NCBI RefSeq assembly: GCF_026642255.1
Contig: NZ_CP113264.1
Span: 3,968,001-4,032,000 of the forward strand
Origin: Streptomonospora nanhaiensis
GTDB lineage: Bacteria > Actinomycetota > Actinomycetes > Streptosporangiales > Streptosporangiaceae
Reading direction: 5' to 3'
Length of the DNA stretch: 64,000 bases
Below, piece by piece: positions 56,071-64,000 of this stretch (positions are counted from its first letter, which is position 1; each line of letters begins with the position of its first letter). The translations under genes were made by a program, and so were the position numbers. Below the pieces are notes generated by a model that made no database searches, was not told the DNA's origin, and saw nothing but the letters and a program-made list of their open reading frames with translations.

Positions 56071-58845
56071 TCAACCCGGCTCCGGGCCGCCGTGGGTGCG
56101 CCCCAGCTCGGACCGCGCGGTGATGCCCAGCTTGGCGAACACGTTGCCGAGGTGGTGGCCCACGGTGCGGTGACTGATCCGCAGCTTCGCGGCGATCTCG
56201 CGGTTCGTCATCCGCTGAGCGGCCAGCCGGGCGATCCTGTGCTCCTGGGCGGTGAGTCGGACGTCCTCTCCGGCGTCGGAGCTCCCCCGGCCGCCCGGGG
56301 GGCCGGTGAGGTCCCGTTCACGCCGCGCGCGCCGGCCCAGCGGCTCGGCCCCCAGCCGGTCGAACACCTCCAAGGCGCTCCCGAGGTGGACACGCGCATC
56401 GGTCCGCCGGCGCCCCCGACGCAACCACTCGCCGTAGAACAGCTGGACGCGGGCGCGCAGGAGAGGTTGCGATCGTGTGCCGTGCACGTCGAGCGCGGTT
56501 CGGAAGGCGTCCTCGGCGCGGGGTCCGCCCAACAGCGCCTCGGCGGCGTGCGCGGAGGAGCACGCCCACGGCGCTCCGGTGCGCCGCGCCCAGGCGTGCA
56601 GCCGCCGCACCCGTTCCTCGGCGACGTCGAGCCGTCCCACGTGCACAGCGGCCTCGGCGGTGTCGAGCGCGGCCAGCAGCGCGAAGGTCGGGTGCATCGC
56701 GCCGTGTCCGGGGTCGGCCAGGCGCAGCAGGGTGTCCAGCGCTTCCCCGGGGCGCTCCTGGAACAGACTCGTCATGCCCTTGATCCAGTAGGACGCCGCG
56801 CTCACCGCACGGCTTCCCCGGGGGAGCGCGGTCCGTAGCACGCGGTCGGCGGCCTCGGCGGCCCGGTGCTCGTCACCGCGCACGGCGGCGAGCCAGCCCA
56901 GGCAGTTGCGGCAGTGGGCGGCGATCTGGTCGGCGCCCACGTCCTCCGCAAGCCGCAACCCTTCCTCGGCCGCGGACTCCGACTCCGCCCAGCGGCCGGC
57001 GAAGCCGTCCAGCGTCGCGGTATGGGCCAGGACGTCGGCGAGCCGGGCCGGTTCGAAACGCCGCCGCAGGTGCGGCGCTCGGCGGCGCAGCGCGTCCCCC
57101 GTCGCCGTGTCGATGCCCCAGACCACAGCGAGAGGAGCAGGCGGAAGCAACCGCAGCGGCGTCCTCCGCGCCCGGGAGAGGGCGTCGGCGAAACCGGTCG
57201 CGTCGGCCGGCGCGGTGTCGGCGGCCGGGTCGTCGCTCCACCAGGCCAGGAGGACGGGCAGCCCGGCCCGCTCCTCGACGTCGAGTTCCAGCAGCGCCTC
57301 CAGAGCCCCGGCCGCCAGATCGCTGCGTCCGGCCGCCCAGCCGGCGCGCATGGCCGTGGTGCCCAGCTCCAGCGCCGTACCCGGGTCCTCGACCAGCTCC
57401 ATGTCGGTGGTCAGGTAGTGGTGGGCCAGTTCGGGGGCGCCGCGGGACGACTCGATGACACCCCGCAGTCCCAGGCTGCAGCGGGCGATGTGGGTCCCCG
57501 GGGCCAACCGCTCCGCGTCGTCGAGCAGGCGCTCCGCGGTGGTCGCCCACCCGGCGTCCCAGGCGGCCCGTGCGGCTCCGGCGAGCCTCCGGGAGGCGTC
57601 GATCGGCGCCGGGGAGAGTTCGGCGGCCCGCCGCAGCGCCCGTGCCTCCGCCGCCATGGCACCGCGGAGCCGGGAGCGGGCAGCGGTCCGTTCGAGCAGC
57701 CCGGCGACGTCCTCGTCGTGGTCGTGTGCGGCGGAGGCGAGGTGCCAGGCGTGCTCGTCCGCCTCGTCCGGCAGCGCGGCGGCCAGGGCCTGGTGCGCCC
57801 GCCGCCTCGCCGCGGCACCGCAGCACTCGTAGACGGCTCTGCGCACGACGGGGTGGCGAAACCCCACTCGGTCGCCCCTCACGCGCAGCAGGCCCGCGTC
57901 CGCCGCCTCGTCCCAGGCGGTGTCGTCGATGCCGAAGGCGCGGCCGGCCCGCCGCACCACGAGCAGGTCACCGTGGTCCTCGGCCGCCACGAGTACGGTG
58001 AGTAACCGCGCCGGGGGGCTCAGGGCCTCGATCGCGGCACGGAAGGCGCGACACAGCCGCGGTCCGACGGGCGGCCGCAGCCGGCCGGGGAGGGGTTCGA
58101 CCTCGTCGGGAACCCAGTCGGACCCGACCGACTCCAGCAGCGCCAGGGGGTTGCCCCCCGCTTCCTCGACCGCCGCCCGCACCACGGCCTCGTCGGCGCG
58201 CGGGGCCACGGTCGCGTGAAGGTGCCGGGCGCTCTCCTCGGCCAGGCCCTCGACCCGCACGTCGGGGATGCCCTCCCACGGCCGGGCGGCCGGGTCTCCG
58301 TGGTCGGCCACCAGCACCACCACGGGATGTGCCGCCACACGCCGGACGAGGATTCCCAGGCACCGCGCGCTGGCTGCGTCGAGCCACTGCGCGTCGTCCA
58401 GCAAGACGAGGACGGGCCGCTCTTCGGCGATCGCGCAGAGCAGCGACAGCACGGCCGCCCCCACCGGGAGAGGGTTCGCCGACGCCGTACCCGCTTCGAG
58501 TGCGGTACGCAACACCGCGCCCCTGTCCGTCGGCAGCGACCCCGTCCGCGCGGCCACCGGTCGCAGCAGCCCGTGCAGCCCGGCGAAGGGCAGGTCCGAC
58601 TCCGACCGGGTGGCCCGGTGGCCGAGCCGGACGAAGTCCGCGGCCCGGTCGTGGGCGTAGCGCAGCAGGGTGGACTTGCCGATGCCCGGTTCGCCCCACA
58701 GCGCGAGGGCGCCGCCCCTACCGCCGCGTGCCCCCGAGAGAAGCCCGTCGAGGGCCGCGGTCTCCTCCTGGCGGCCGATCGGCTCCGCCGTTGCCGGGAG
58801 AACCCCGGCTTCGGCGGTGTGCGTGTCGGAAAGCGGCGGTTTCAT
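56071..58845 (-). CDS. LAL-type (large ATP-binding) LuxR regulator
   Basis: 924 residues, ATG start. The AAA-type ATPase lies at the N-terminus (about 22-200): IGRQEETAALDGLLSG, Walker A LWGEPGIGKSTLLRYA, and Walker B VLVLLDDAQWLD. A long helical, TPR/MalT-like region fills the middle (about 330-830) with many Ala/Leu/Arg repeats. The C-terminus is a LuxR/GerE HTH (LTAQEHRIARLAAQRMTNREIAAKLRISHRTVGHHLGNVFAKL). LAL proteins are ATP-dependent activators that often control secondary-metabolite or catabolic clusters; the ligand and target cannot be told from sequence. It is divergent from the HxlR-like gene at 59048. Confidence 0.95.
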   Translation of the reverse strand: MKPPLSDTHTAEAGVLPATAEPIGRQEETAALDGLLSGARGGRGGALALWGEPGIGKSTLLRYAHDRAADFVRLGHRATRSESDLPFAGLHGLLRPVAARTGSLPTDRGAVLRTALEAGTASANPLPVGAAVLSLLCAIAEERPVLVLLDDAQWLDAASARCLGILVRRVAAHPVVVLVADHGDPAARPWEGIPDVRVEGLAEESARHLHATVAPRADEAVVRAAVEEAGGNPLALLESVGSDWVPDEVEPLPGRLRPPVGPRLCRAFRAAIEALSPPARLLTVLVAAEDHGDLLVVRRAGRAFGIDDTAWDEAADAGLLRVRGDRVGFRHPVVRRAVYECCGAAARRRAHQALAAALPDEADEHAWHLASAAHDHDEDVAGLLERTAARSRLRGAMAAEARALRRAAELSPAPIDASRRLAGAARAAWDAGWATTAERLLDDAERLAPGTHIARCSLGLRGVIESSRGAPELAHHYLTTDMELVEDPGTALELGTTAMRAGWAAGRSDLAAGALEALLELDVEERAGLPVLLAWWSDDPAADTAPADATGFADALSRARRTPLRLLPPAPLAVVWGIDTATGDALRRRAPHLRRRFEPARLADVLAHTATLDGFAGRWAESESAAEEGLRLAEDVGADQIAAHCRNCLGWLAAVRGDEHRAAEAADRVLRTALPRGSRAVSAASYWIKGMTSLFQERPGEALDTLLRLADPGHGAMHPTFALLAALDTAEAAVHVGRLDVAEERVRRLHAWARRTGAPWACSSAHAAEALLGGPRAEDAFRTALDVHGTRSQPLLRARVQLFYGEWLRRGRRRTDARVHLGSALEVFDRLGAEPLGRRARRERDLTGPPGGRGSSDAGEDVRLTAQEHRIARLAAQRMTNREIAAKLRISHRTVGHHLGNVFAKLGITARSELGRTHGGPEPG

Positions 58846-59047
58846 GGCGCTCGATCGGCGGTGAGGGGCTCGCGAGCGGCACCGGCGGGCGGGTGAGGTC
58901 CGTGTCCCGGCGAGTGTCCCCGGTTCATGGCGATTCCCGACAGATGGGATGCGTGTTCATGGTCCAAGACTGCCCAACAGCTCCCTTCAGCAACAAAACA
59001 GACATGACTCGGTCAGCAAAGATGACCCTCTCCGGTACCCTGCCCGC

Positions 59048-59434
59048 ATGGCCAGATCCCGACCGACCGACACGTCCGCGGCTCCCTCCGCACACGGTGG
59101 TGCAGCCGACGAATTCGAGTACATCGACGACGAGGTGTGCCGCAGCTTCCAGCGCTCGGTCGAGATCGTGGGCAAAAAGTGGACCGCCTCGGTGCTGCTG
59201 GCGTCCGTGCGGGGCGCCCGCAGGTTCGTCGAGTACCGCTCGTACGTTCCCGGCATCTCGAACCAGCTGCTGTCCCAGCGCCTGCGGGAACTGCAGGCCC
59301 ACGGGCTGATCGACCGGACGGTCGTGCCGACCACCCCGGTGCAGATCCTGTACCGGCCCACCGAACGCGGGGCCGGGCTGATGCGCGTCCTGCACCCGCT
59401 CGTCGAGTGGAGCATCGAGAACGACCGGGAGTGA
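59048..59434 (+). CDS. HxlR-family transcriptional regulator
   Basis: 128 residues from the ATG at 59048. The winged helix is VEIVGKKWTASVLLASVRGARRFVEYRSYVPGISNQLLSQRLRELQAHGLI with the wing VPTTPVQILYRPTERG. A Cys in DDEVCRSF sits at the usual redox/aldehyde-sensing position before the first helix. TACCCT about six bases upstream looks like a -10 of a leaderless transcript. It is divergent from the LAL regulator and could modulate it. Target unknown. Confidence 0.88.
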   Translation: MARSRPTDTSAAPSAHGGAADEFEYIDDEVCRSFQRSVEIVGKKWTASVLLASVRGARRFVEYRSYVPGISNQLLSQRLRELQAHGLIDRTVVPTTPVQILYRPTERGAGLMRVLHPLVEWSIENDRE

Positions 59435-59495
59435 GGGACCGTCACCGACGACCGGTGAGCCCCCACCCCCGGCCGTCCGGGACCGGGCGGCGGGG

Positions 59496-60149
59496 TTACC
59501 CGTGCGGCGGTGTGGGACCGTCCGCCCGGGATGTCGCTCCCTCCTCGGGAGCCGGTGCCGCTGAGCCGCTCTCGGATCGCCCGTGCTTGATGGCGGCCTC
59601 GACCGCGGTGCCGATACGGCGCAGCGCCGCGAGCTCCTGCGGCCCCAGGCCGTCGATCAGATACTCGCGGACCGCCGCGACGTGCCCCGGCGCCGCCGCC
59701 ACCACCGCCTCGTGACCGGCCTCGGTCAGTATCGCGTCGGTGCGCCGACCGGCCCCCGGAACCCGGGCCCGTGTGAGCAGTCCGCGCTTCTCCAGCCGCC
59801 CCGCCACGTGCGACAACCGCGACAGCGACGCCGACGTGCGCGCGGCCAGCTCGCTCATGCGCAGGGTGTGCGCCGGCTGCTCGGAGAGCACCGAGAGCAC
59901 CATGTACTCGAAGAAGGTCATCCGGGACTCGCGCTGCATCCGCGCGTCCAGCGCGGCCGGCAGGCTGATCATGAGCGCGGAGTTGGCCAGCCACGCCGCC
60001 AACTCGTCGGGCTCCAGCCACCGCGCCGGCGCAGCCGAAGGGGCGGGCCGTCCCGCGTGGAGATCCTCGCCGGGCTCCGCCCTCTCGGTCGTCGGCCCCT
60101 GGGACGCGTCCCGGTCCGACCCGTGCTCCCCCGCCGTGATTCTCGCCAT
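59496..60149 (-). CDS. MarR-family transcriptional regulator
   Basis: 217 residues. A disordered ~45-residue N-terminal tail precedes the winged helix (LPAALDARMQRESRMTFFEYMVLSVLSEQP, then MSELAARTSASLSRLSHVAGRLEKRGLLTRARVPGAGRRTDAILT). The disordered ends (also a Gly/Ser/Pro-rich C-terminus) are unusual for MarR, which is normally about 150 residues. It is divergent from the aldo/keto reductase at 60287. A long near-perfect inverted repeat covers the gap, so it likely represses that gene and perhaps the oxidoreductases that follow. Confidence 0.9.
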   Translation of the reverse strand: MARITAGEHGSDRDASQGPTTERAEPGEDLHAGRPAPSAAPARWLEPDELAAWLANSALMISLPAALDARMQRESRMTFFEYMVLSVLSEQPAHTLRMSELAARTSASLSRLSHVAGRLEKRGLLTRARVPGAGRRTDAILTEAGHEAVVAAAPGHVAAVREYLIDGLGPQELAALRRIGTAVEAAIKHGRSESGSAAPAPEEGATSRADGPTPPHG

Positions 60150-60171
60150 GACCCCATCCTAACCGCCGTTG

Positions 60172-60212
60172 TTGACGGATCAAGTTGAGTCACGTAGAAC
60201 TTGATGCGTCAA
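60172..60212. promoter_or_regulatory. MarR operator, 15-bp inverted repeat
   Basis: TTGACGGATCAAGTT (60172-60186) and AACTTGATGCGTCAA (60198-60212) pair at 14 of 15 positions across an 11-bp spacer. The repeat lies in the gap between the divergent MarR and aldo/keto reductase genes, and the outer TTGAC could also serve as a -35 box. Confidence 0.7.
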
Positions 60213-60286
60213 GTTCGCACGGCCCGGGGCACACCGGCACAGGTGCGCCACCGCGGACCGGCGACCCGTCCAGGAAGGACCACCGC

Positions 60287-61258
60287 ATGCGGACCACATC
60301 GCTCGGCGGCCTCCAGGTCTCGCGCATCGGCCTCGGCGTCATGGGAATGTCCGCGTTCTACACCGGAGCAGGCCGTGACGACGCCGCGTCGATCCGCACC
60401 GTCCAGAGGGCCGTGGACCTCGGCGCCACCCATCTGGACACCGCCGAGGCCTACGGGCCCTACGTCAACGAGGAACTCCTGGGCCGCGCGATCAGCGGCC
60501 GCCGCGACCAGGTCGTCGTCGCCACCAAGTTCGGCCTCGTCTCCCACACCGGCCGACCGGGCCCCGACAGCACCCCCGCCAACATCCGCGCGGCGGTGGA
60601 GGGCTCCCTGCGGCGTCTCGGAACCGACCGCATCGACCTGTACTACCAGCACCGCGTCGACCCCGGCACCCCCGTCGAGGACACGGTGGGCGCGCTGGGC
60701 GAACTGGTGGCCGCGGGCAAGGTGCGCCACATCGGCCTGTCGGAGGCGGCCTCGGCAACGATCCGCCGGGCCCACGCGGTCCACCCCGTGGCCGCCGTCC
60801 AGACGGAGTACTCGCTGTGGACCCGTGACGTCGAGGCCGACGTGCTGCCCGCTCTGCGGGAACTGGGGATCGGCCTGGTCCCCTATGCGCCTCTCGGGCA
60901 CGGCTTCCTCACCGGCGGCATCCGCTCGCTGGACGGCCTGGACGCCAACGACTGGCGGCGTACCAACCCCCGGTTCACCGGCGGCAACCTCGCGCGCAAC
61001 CTGCGCATCGTCGATGGGGTGAGCGGGGTCGCCGCGGAGGTCGGAGCCACGCCGGCGCAGGTCGCCCTCGCGTGGCTGCTCGCGCAGGGCGAAGGCATCG
61101 CTCCCATTCCGGGCACCAGGCGCGCCGACCGTCTCGAGGAGAACACCGCCGCCGACGGCCTGCGGCTCACCGGCGCCCAGATCACCCGGTTGAACGAACT
61201 GGCGCCGGCCTCCGGCGAGCGCCACGCCGCCGCCGACATGGCCGCCGTCGACCGCTGA
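60287..61258 (+). CDS. Aldo/keto reductase
   Basis: 323 residues; AAGGACC lies upstream of the ATG at 60287. The (beta/alpha)8 barrel motifs are in place: catalytic Asp and Tyr in HLDTAEAYGPYVNEE, Lys in VVVATKFGLV, His in DLYYQHRVDPGTPVED, and the NADP-binding PIPGTRRADRLEEN near the C-terminus. This is the AKR11/YajO-like branch that reduces aldehydes and ketones with NADPH. It is the first gene of an oxidoreductase run and is under an evident MarR operator. The substrate may be shared with the Gfo/Idh/MocA and alcohol dehydrogenase genes downstream. Confidence 0.93.
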   Translation: MRTTSLGGLQVSRIGLGVMGMSAFYTGAGRDDAASIRTVQRAVDLGATHLDTAEAYGPYVNEELLGRAISGRRDQVVVATKFGLVSHTGRPGPDSTPANIRAAVEGSLRRLGTDRIDLYYQHRVDPGTPVEDTVGALGELVAAGKVRHIGLSEAASATIRRAHAVHPVAAVQTEYSLWTRDVEADVLPALRELGIGLVPYAPLGHGFLTGGIRSLDGLDANDWRRTNPRFTGGNLARNLRIVDGVSGVAAEVGATPAQVALAWLLAQGEGIAPIPGTRRADRLEENTAADGLRLTGAQITRLNELAPASGERHAAADMAAVDR

Positions 61259-61428
61259 GAAGGCGGCGGGGCGCGTACCGCCCCGCGCGCCCGCCGACCG
61301 AACCGGTCGGCTCCCGGGCGGTGGCGCGACGCCTCCGGGACGGCCCCACCACTTCCGCGCCCCGACAGCGGACCGGACCTACGGACCAGCCGTACGCCGG
61401 CCGCTCATCAAGAACGGAACCGCACATC

Positions 61429-62532
61429 ATGTCGAACAGCCCGATCCGTGTCGGCGTCATCGGCGCCGACACCGAGGCGAGTTGGGCGGGGGCGTCGCAC
61501 GTCCCCGCCCTGGCGGCGCAGCCGGAGTTCAGGTTGGCGGCCGTGGCGACCCGGCGCGAGGAGAGTGCGCGCCGCGCGGCCGAGGTGTTCGGCGCCGAGT
61601 CCTGGTTCGCCGATCCCTTCGAACTGATCGGCGACCCCTCCGTCGATCTCGTCACCGTGGCCGTCAAGGTTCCGGCCCACCGCGAACTCGTGCTGGCGGC
61701 ACTCGCGGCGGGCAAGGCCGTGTACTCGGAGTCCCCGCTGGGCGCGACCGTCGCGCAAACCGAGGAGATGGCCGCGGCGGCGGGCCGACTGCACACGGCG
61801 ATCGGCCTGCAGGGGCGGCACAACCCCTCGGTGCGCCGCGCCGGGCAGATCGTGGCGGAGGGCCGGCTGGGGCGACTGCTCTCGGCACGGGTCGCCGCGA
61901 CGACGTTCGGCAACGGCCCGGAGTCGGTGAGCGCCTACGCGTACTTCGACAAGGCGGCGGCGGGAGCCGGTTTCCTGACCATCGCGGTGGGCCACGTGCT
62001 CGACGTGGTCGAGGCGGTCCTCGGGCGCGTCACCGAGATCGACGCGCGCACCGAACTCCTGTGGCCACGGGTACGGCTGACCGACACCGGCGAGATGTCG
62101 GTCCGGGAGACACCGGACCACCTCGACGCCGTCGTCAAGACCGCCTCGGGTGCGCCGGTGGGAGTGCAGGTCCTGGCGGGCGTACCCGCGGCGGACGCCC
62201 GCTTCAGCCTGGAGGTCCGCGGAACGGACGGCCGGCTGGCGCTGACCGGCGACCATCCCGCGGGTGTTCAGGTCGGCGACCTCGTGCTGACCTCGAGTGC
62301 GGAGTTCACGGCGCCCGACGCCCCCGTCGCCTCCGGCGCCGGCCCGACCGCCGCGGAGGTCTGGACGGGCGCCTCCGTCAACGTGGGAGAGGTGTATGCC
62401 GCTCTGGCCCGCGACATCAGGAACAGGACGTACGACACCCCGGGATTCGCGCACGCCGTCCACAACAGCCGACTGATCGCCCGGGTGGAACAGGCCGCGC
62501 GAACCGGCCTCCGGCAGCACCTGCGGCCGTGA
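61429..62532 (+). CDS. Gfo/Idh/MocA-family oxidoreductase, Gal80-like variant
   Basis: 367 residues from the ATG at 61429. The N-terminal Rossmann fold starts IRVGVIGADTEASWAG, with WFADPFELIGDPSVDLVTVAVKVPAHRELV, and the C-terminal beta-sheet domain contains VSAYAYFDKAAAGAGFLTIAVGHVLDVVEAVLG. In place of the usual catalytic EKP triad the sequence has SESPLG; the Lys is missing. The same site is changed in Gal80-like members (EWPLG), which bind NAD and sugar but act as regulators or have altered chemistry. It lies 170 bp after the aldo/keto reductase and precedes the alcohol dehydrogenase. Confidence 0.85.
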   Translation: MSNSPIRVGVIGADTEASWAGASHVPALAAQPEFRLAAVATRREESARRAAEVFGAESWFADPFELIGDPSVDLVTVAVKVPAHRELVLAALAAGKAVYSESPLGATVAQTEEMAAAAGRLHTAIGLQGRHNPSVRRAGQIVAEGRLGRLLSARVAATTFGNGPESVSAYAYFDKAAAGAGFLTIAVGHVLDVVEAVLGRVTEIDARTELLWPRVRLTDTGEMSVRETPDHLDAVVKTASGAPVGVQVLAGVPAADARFSLEVRGTDGRLALTGDHPAGVQVGDLVLTSSAEFTAPDAPVASGAGPTAAEVWTGASVNVGEVYAALARDIRNRTYDTPGFAHAVHNSRLIARVEQAARTGLRQHLRP

Positions 62533-62631
62533 CCGATACGGCGACCGATTCGCGGACCCGAACGGCTGCCGTAGGTTCAGTCCCGCTCGAGGGTCTTTCG
62601 GCCCGCACCACACCGATTCCAGGAGTCGTCG

Positions 62632-62676
62632 ATGAATGCTGTCCCCGGTCGCTTCGGCGTCGGCGGGGCCCTGTGA
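62632..62676 (+). CDS. 14-residue leader peptide overlapping the alcohol dehydrogenase start
   Basis: AGGAG six bases before the ATG at 62632 supports translation of MNAVPGRFGVGGAL, whose stop TGA overlaps the GTG start of the alcohol dehydrogenase as GTGA. The dehydrogenase itself has no ribosome site of its own, so it may depend on coupling to this leader. It could also be a coincidence of spacing. Confidence 0.4.
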   Translation: MNAVPGRFGVGGAL

Positions 62677-63809
62677 GCGGGCAACGCCGTACGACCACAC
62701 CCGCGCTGGCCGCCGTGATCGAGAAGCAGGACGGGCCGTTCGAGTTCCGCGACGTCGAGGTCGAGGAACCCCGGCCCGACGAGGTCCTGGTCCGGATGGT
62801 CGCGACCGGGATATGCGCGACCGACGCCCACGTGCGGGCCCAGCGGATGGCGACACCGCTGCCCGTGGTGCTGGGGCACGAGGGCGCGGGGATCGTCGAA
62901 CGCACGGGCAGCGCCGTCACCTCCGTCGCACCCGGTGACCACGTCGTGCTCTCCTACCACTCGTGCGGTCGGTGCAAGCCGTGCGTCTCCGGGCACGCGG
63001 CCTACTGCGACGACGTCTGGGCGGCGAACTTCGCGGGGGCCCGCCTGGACGGGTCGAACGGGCTGCACACCGCCGGTGGGCCCGACACCGGCCCCGAACC
63101 CCGCGGACACTTCTTCGGGCAGTCCTCCTTCTCCACCTACGCCCTCACCCACCAGCGCAACACCATCAAGGTGCCCGCCGACCTGCCCCTCGAGGTCATG
63201 GCCCCGCTGGGCTGCGGTCTGCAGACGGGCGCCGGGGCCGTGCTCAAGGCCCTCGCCGTTCCGGTGGGCGCGTCCCTCGCCGTGTTCGGCGTGGGCGCCG
63301 TGGGCCTGGCTGCGGTCATGGCGGCGCGCGTCGCGGGTGCGGCCGTCATCGTGGCGGTCGACGTCGACGCCGACCGGCTCGCACTCGCGCGCGAACTGGG
63401 AGCGACCCACACCGTCGACCCCGGGCTGGTCGGGGACCTGGCAGCCGAGCTCCGCGCGGTCCAGGAGCGCGGCATGGAGTACGTCCTGGACACGAGCGGC
63501 CGGGCGGAGAACCTCGACGCGGGTGTCGGCGCGCTGGCGCCCATGGGGCGGTTCGGCTTCGTGGCCTTCCACGAGGGCGGGGGCGCGGTGGTCGACGCGG
63601 GCCGGCTCACGATGGGCCAGTCGCTGCAAGGCATCATCCAGGGCGACGCGGTCTCGCCGCTGCTGGTCGACGAACTCGCCGAACTCTACCGGGCGGGCCG
63701 GTTCCCGATCGACCGGCTGCTGTCCTTCTACGACTTCACCGACATCAACACCGCGTTCGACGACGCGGGCTCGGGTCGGATCACCAAGGCGGTCCTGCGG
63801 TTCACGTGA
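62673..63809 (+). CDS. Zinc-dependent alcohol dehydrogenase, aryl/benzyl-alcohol type
   Basis: 378 residues, GTG start. Catalytic zinc ligands: Cys in VATGICATDAHV and His/Glu in VLGHEGAG. The structural zinc cysteines form CGRCKPCVSGHAAYC. The Rossmann domain has FGVGAVGLAAVMAA and the NAD-selective Asp after the second strand (VAVDVDADR). The segment HFFGQSSFSTYALTHQRNTIKV is characteristic of benzyl/aryl-alcohol dehydrogenases and related NAD-dependent enzymes. It is last of the MarR-flanked oxidoreductase run apart from the truncated gene at the edge. Expected reaction: interconversion of an aromatic or aliphatic alcohol and its aldehyde. Confidence 0.93.
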   Translation: MSGQRRTTTPALAAVIEKQDGPFEFRDVEVEEPRPDEVLVRMVATGICATDAHVRAQRMATPLPVVLGHEGAGIVERTGSAVTSVAPGDHVVLSYHSCGRCKPCVSGHAAYCDDVWAANFAGARLDGSNGLHTAGGPDTGPEPRGHFFGQSSFSTYALTHQRNTIKVPADLPLEVMAPLGCGLQTGAGAVLKALAVPVGASLAVFGVGAVGLAAVMAARVAGAAVIVAVDVDADRLALARELGATHTVDPGLVGDLAAELRAVQERGMEYVLDTSGRAENLDAGVGALAPMGRFGFVAFHEGGGAVVDAGRLTMGQSLQGIIQGDAVSPLLVDELAELYRAGRFPIDRLLSFYDFTDINTAFDDAGSGRITKAVLRFT

Positions 63810-63891
63810 CCGGAACAGCGCGGCCGGTCGTGCACCGCGCCGAGGACCGCATGTTCCACAAGAGCGAAGAGCAAGGAAAGGTATTTCATCC

Positions 63892-64000
63892 ATGTGCCCC
63901 AGCGGCCAGAAAACCATCACCGCCGACAGCGCCCCGGACTTCTACGGCATCGACCACTACGGTTTCCCCCGGGTCGGGGAGGACGACCCCTCCGACCCCA
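63892..64000 (+). CDS. Start of a further gene (partial, right edge)
   Basis: Only 36 codons are present from the ATG at 63892: MCPSGQKTITADSAPDFYGI, then HYGFPRVGEDDPSDP. AAGGAAAGG lies about ten bases upstream. Third-position bias is strong. The frame runs off the window. It follows the alcohol dehydrogenase by 82 bp on the same strand, so it may be a member of the same operon. The family cannot be identified. Confidence 0.55.
   Translation, partial: MCPSGQKTITADSAPDFYGIDHYGFPRVGEDDPSDP

Noticed and set aside
1-64000. CRISPR arrays, tRNA or rRNA genes
   Set aside because: No regularly spaced repeats of CRISPR type and no tRNA- or rRNA-like conserved segments were seen by reading both strands.

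Overview
The window is very G+C-rich DNA with G/C-heavy third codon positions, frequent GTG and TTG starts, and dense one-component regulators. It carries actinobacteria-specific families: XRE-DUF5753/DUF397, a BldC-like HTH protein, DUF6507 and DUF6177, a SigK/RskA-type pair, and DUF5937-ArsR. This fits a filamentous actinomycete chromosome, most likely a Nocardiopsis-like member of the Nocardiopsaceae; that assignment is an inference from gene content. No rRNA, tRNA or CRISPR array was seen. The region reads as accessory or chromosome-arm DNA.

Layout. 1-9 kb: a leftward polymorphic-toxin locus (WXG-like DUF6507 protein, small hypothetical, 1206-aa effector with a C-terminal DNA/RNA nuclease, YezG-like immunity protein), with a DUF6177 gene divergent from it. 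9-12 kb: a hypothetical gene, a frameshifted integrase tail, and a TetR/SDR pair. 12-20 kb: regulator-enzyme and regulator-pump pairs (MarR/extradiol dioxygenase/quinone oxidoreductase, TetR/DHA2 pump, SnoaL-like/HxlR, XRE-MmyB/DHA1 pump). 20-23.3 kb: XRE-DUF397, an anti-sigma-type ATPase, a BldC-like protein and a cold-shock protein, separated by unusually strong hairpins. 23.6-26.9 kb: an unrecognised three-gene membrane operon in which two proteins share a glycine-rich IGG motif. 27.7-37.6 kb: hydrolases with ArsR/TetR regulators, a decayed IS630 element, a tripeptidyl-peptidase-like lipoprotein, and a TetR/membrane-protein pair with tandem perfect operators. 38-41.4 kb: SigK/RskA-type sigma and anti-sigma genes, divergent from a molybdopterin oxidoreductase and a Met/Asp/Glu-rich lipoprotein. 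41.5-47.8 kb: IS701 and IS110 remnants, a CPBP protease, a two-component system, a DUF5937-ArsR regulator flanked by two duplicated micro-ORFs encoding secreted peptides, and a PadR pair. 47.9-52.1 kb: a patatin-like protein, a complete IS5-family element with a -1 frameshift signal, and an SDR/SnoaL/TetR set. 52.4-64 kb: a small secreted protein, a frameshifted membrane gene, a VOC protein, an HTH/membrane pair, a large LAL-type LuxR regulator, HxlR and MarR regulators, and an oxidoreductase run (aldo/keto reductase, Gfo/Idh/MocA, zinc alcohol dehydrogenase) reaching the right edge.

How it works together. Most loci are self-contained switches: a regulator divergent from, or overlapping, one or two enzymes or an efflux pump, with visible palindromic operators in the gap. 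The loci most worth following are the nuclease toxin with its possible second protease-like domain, the IGG-motif operon, the duplicated secreted micro-peptides beside the DUF5937 regulator, and the Met-rich lipoprotein beside the molybdoenzyme.
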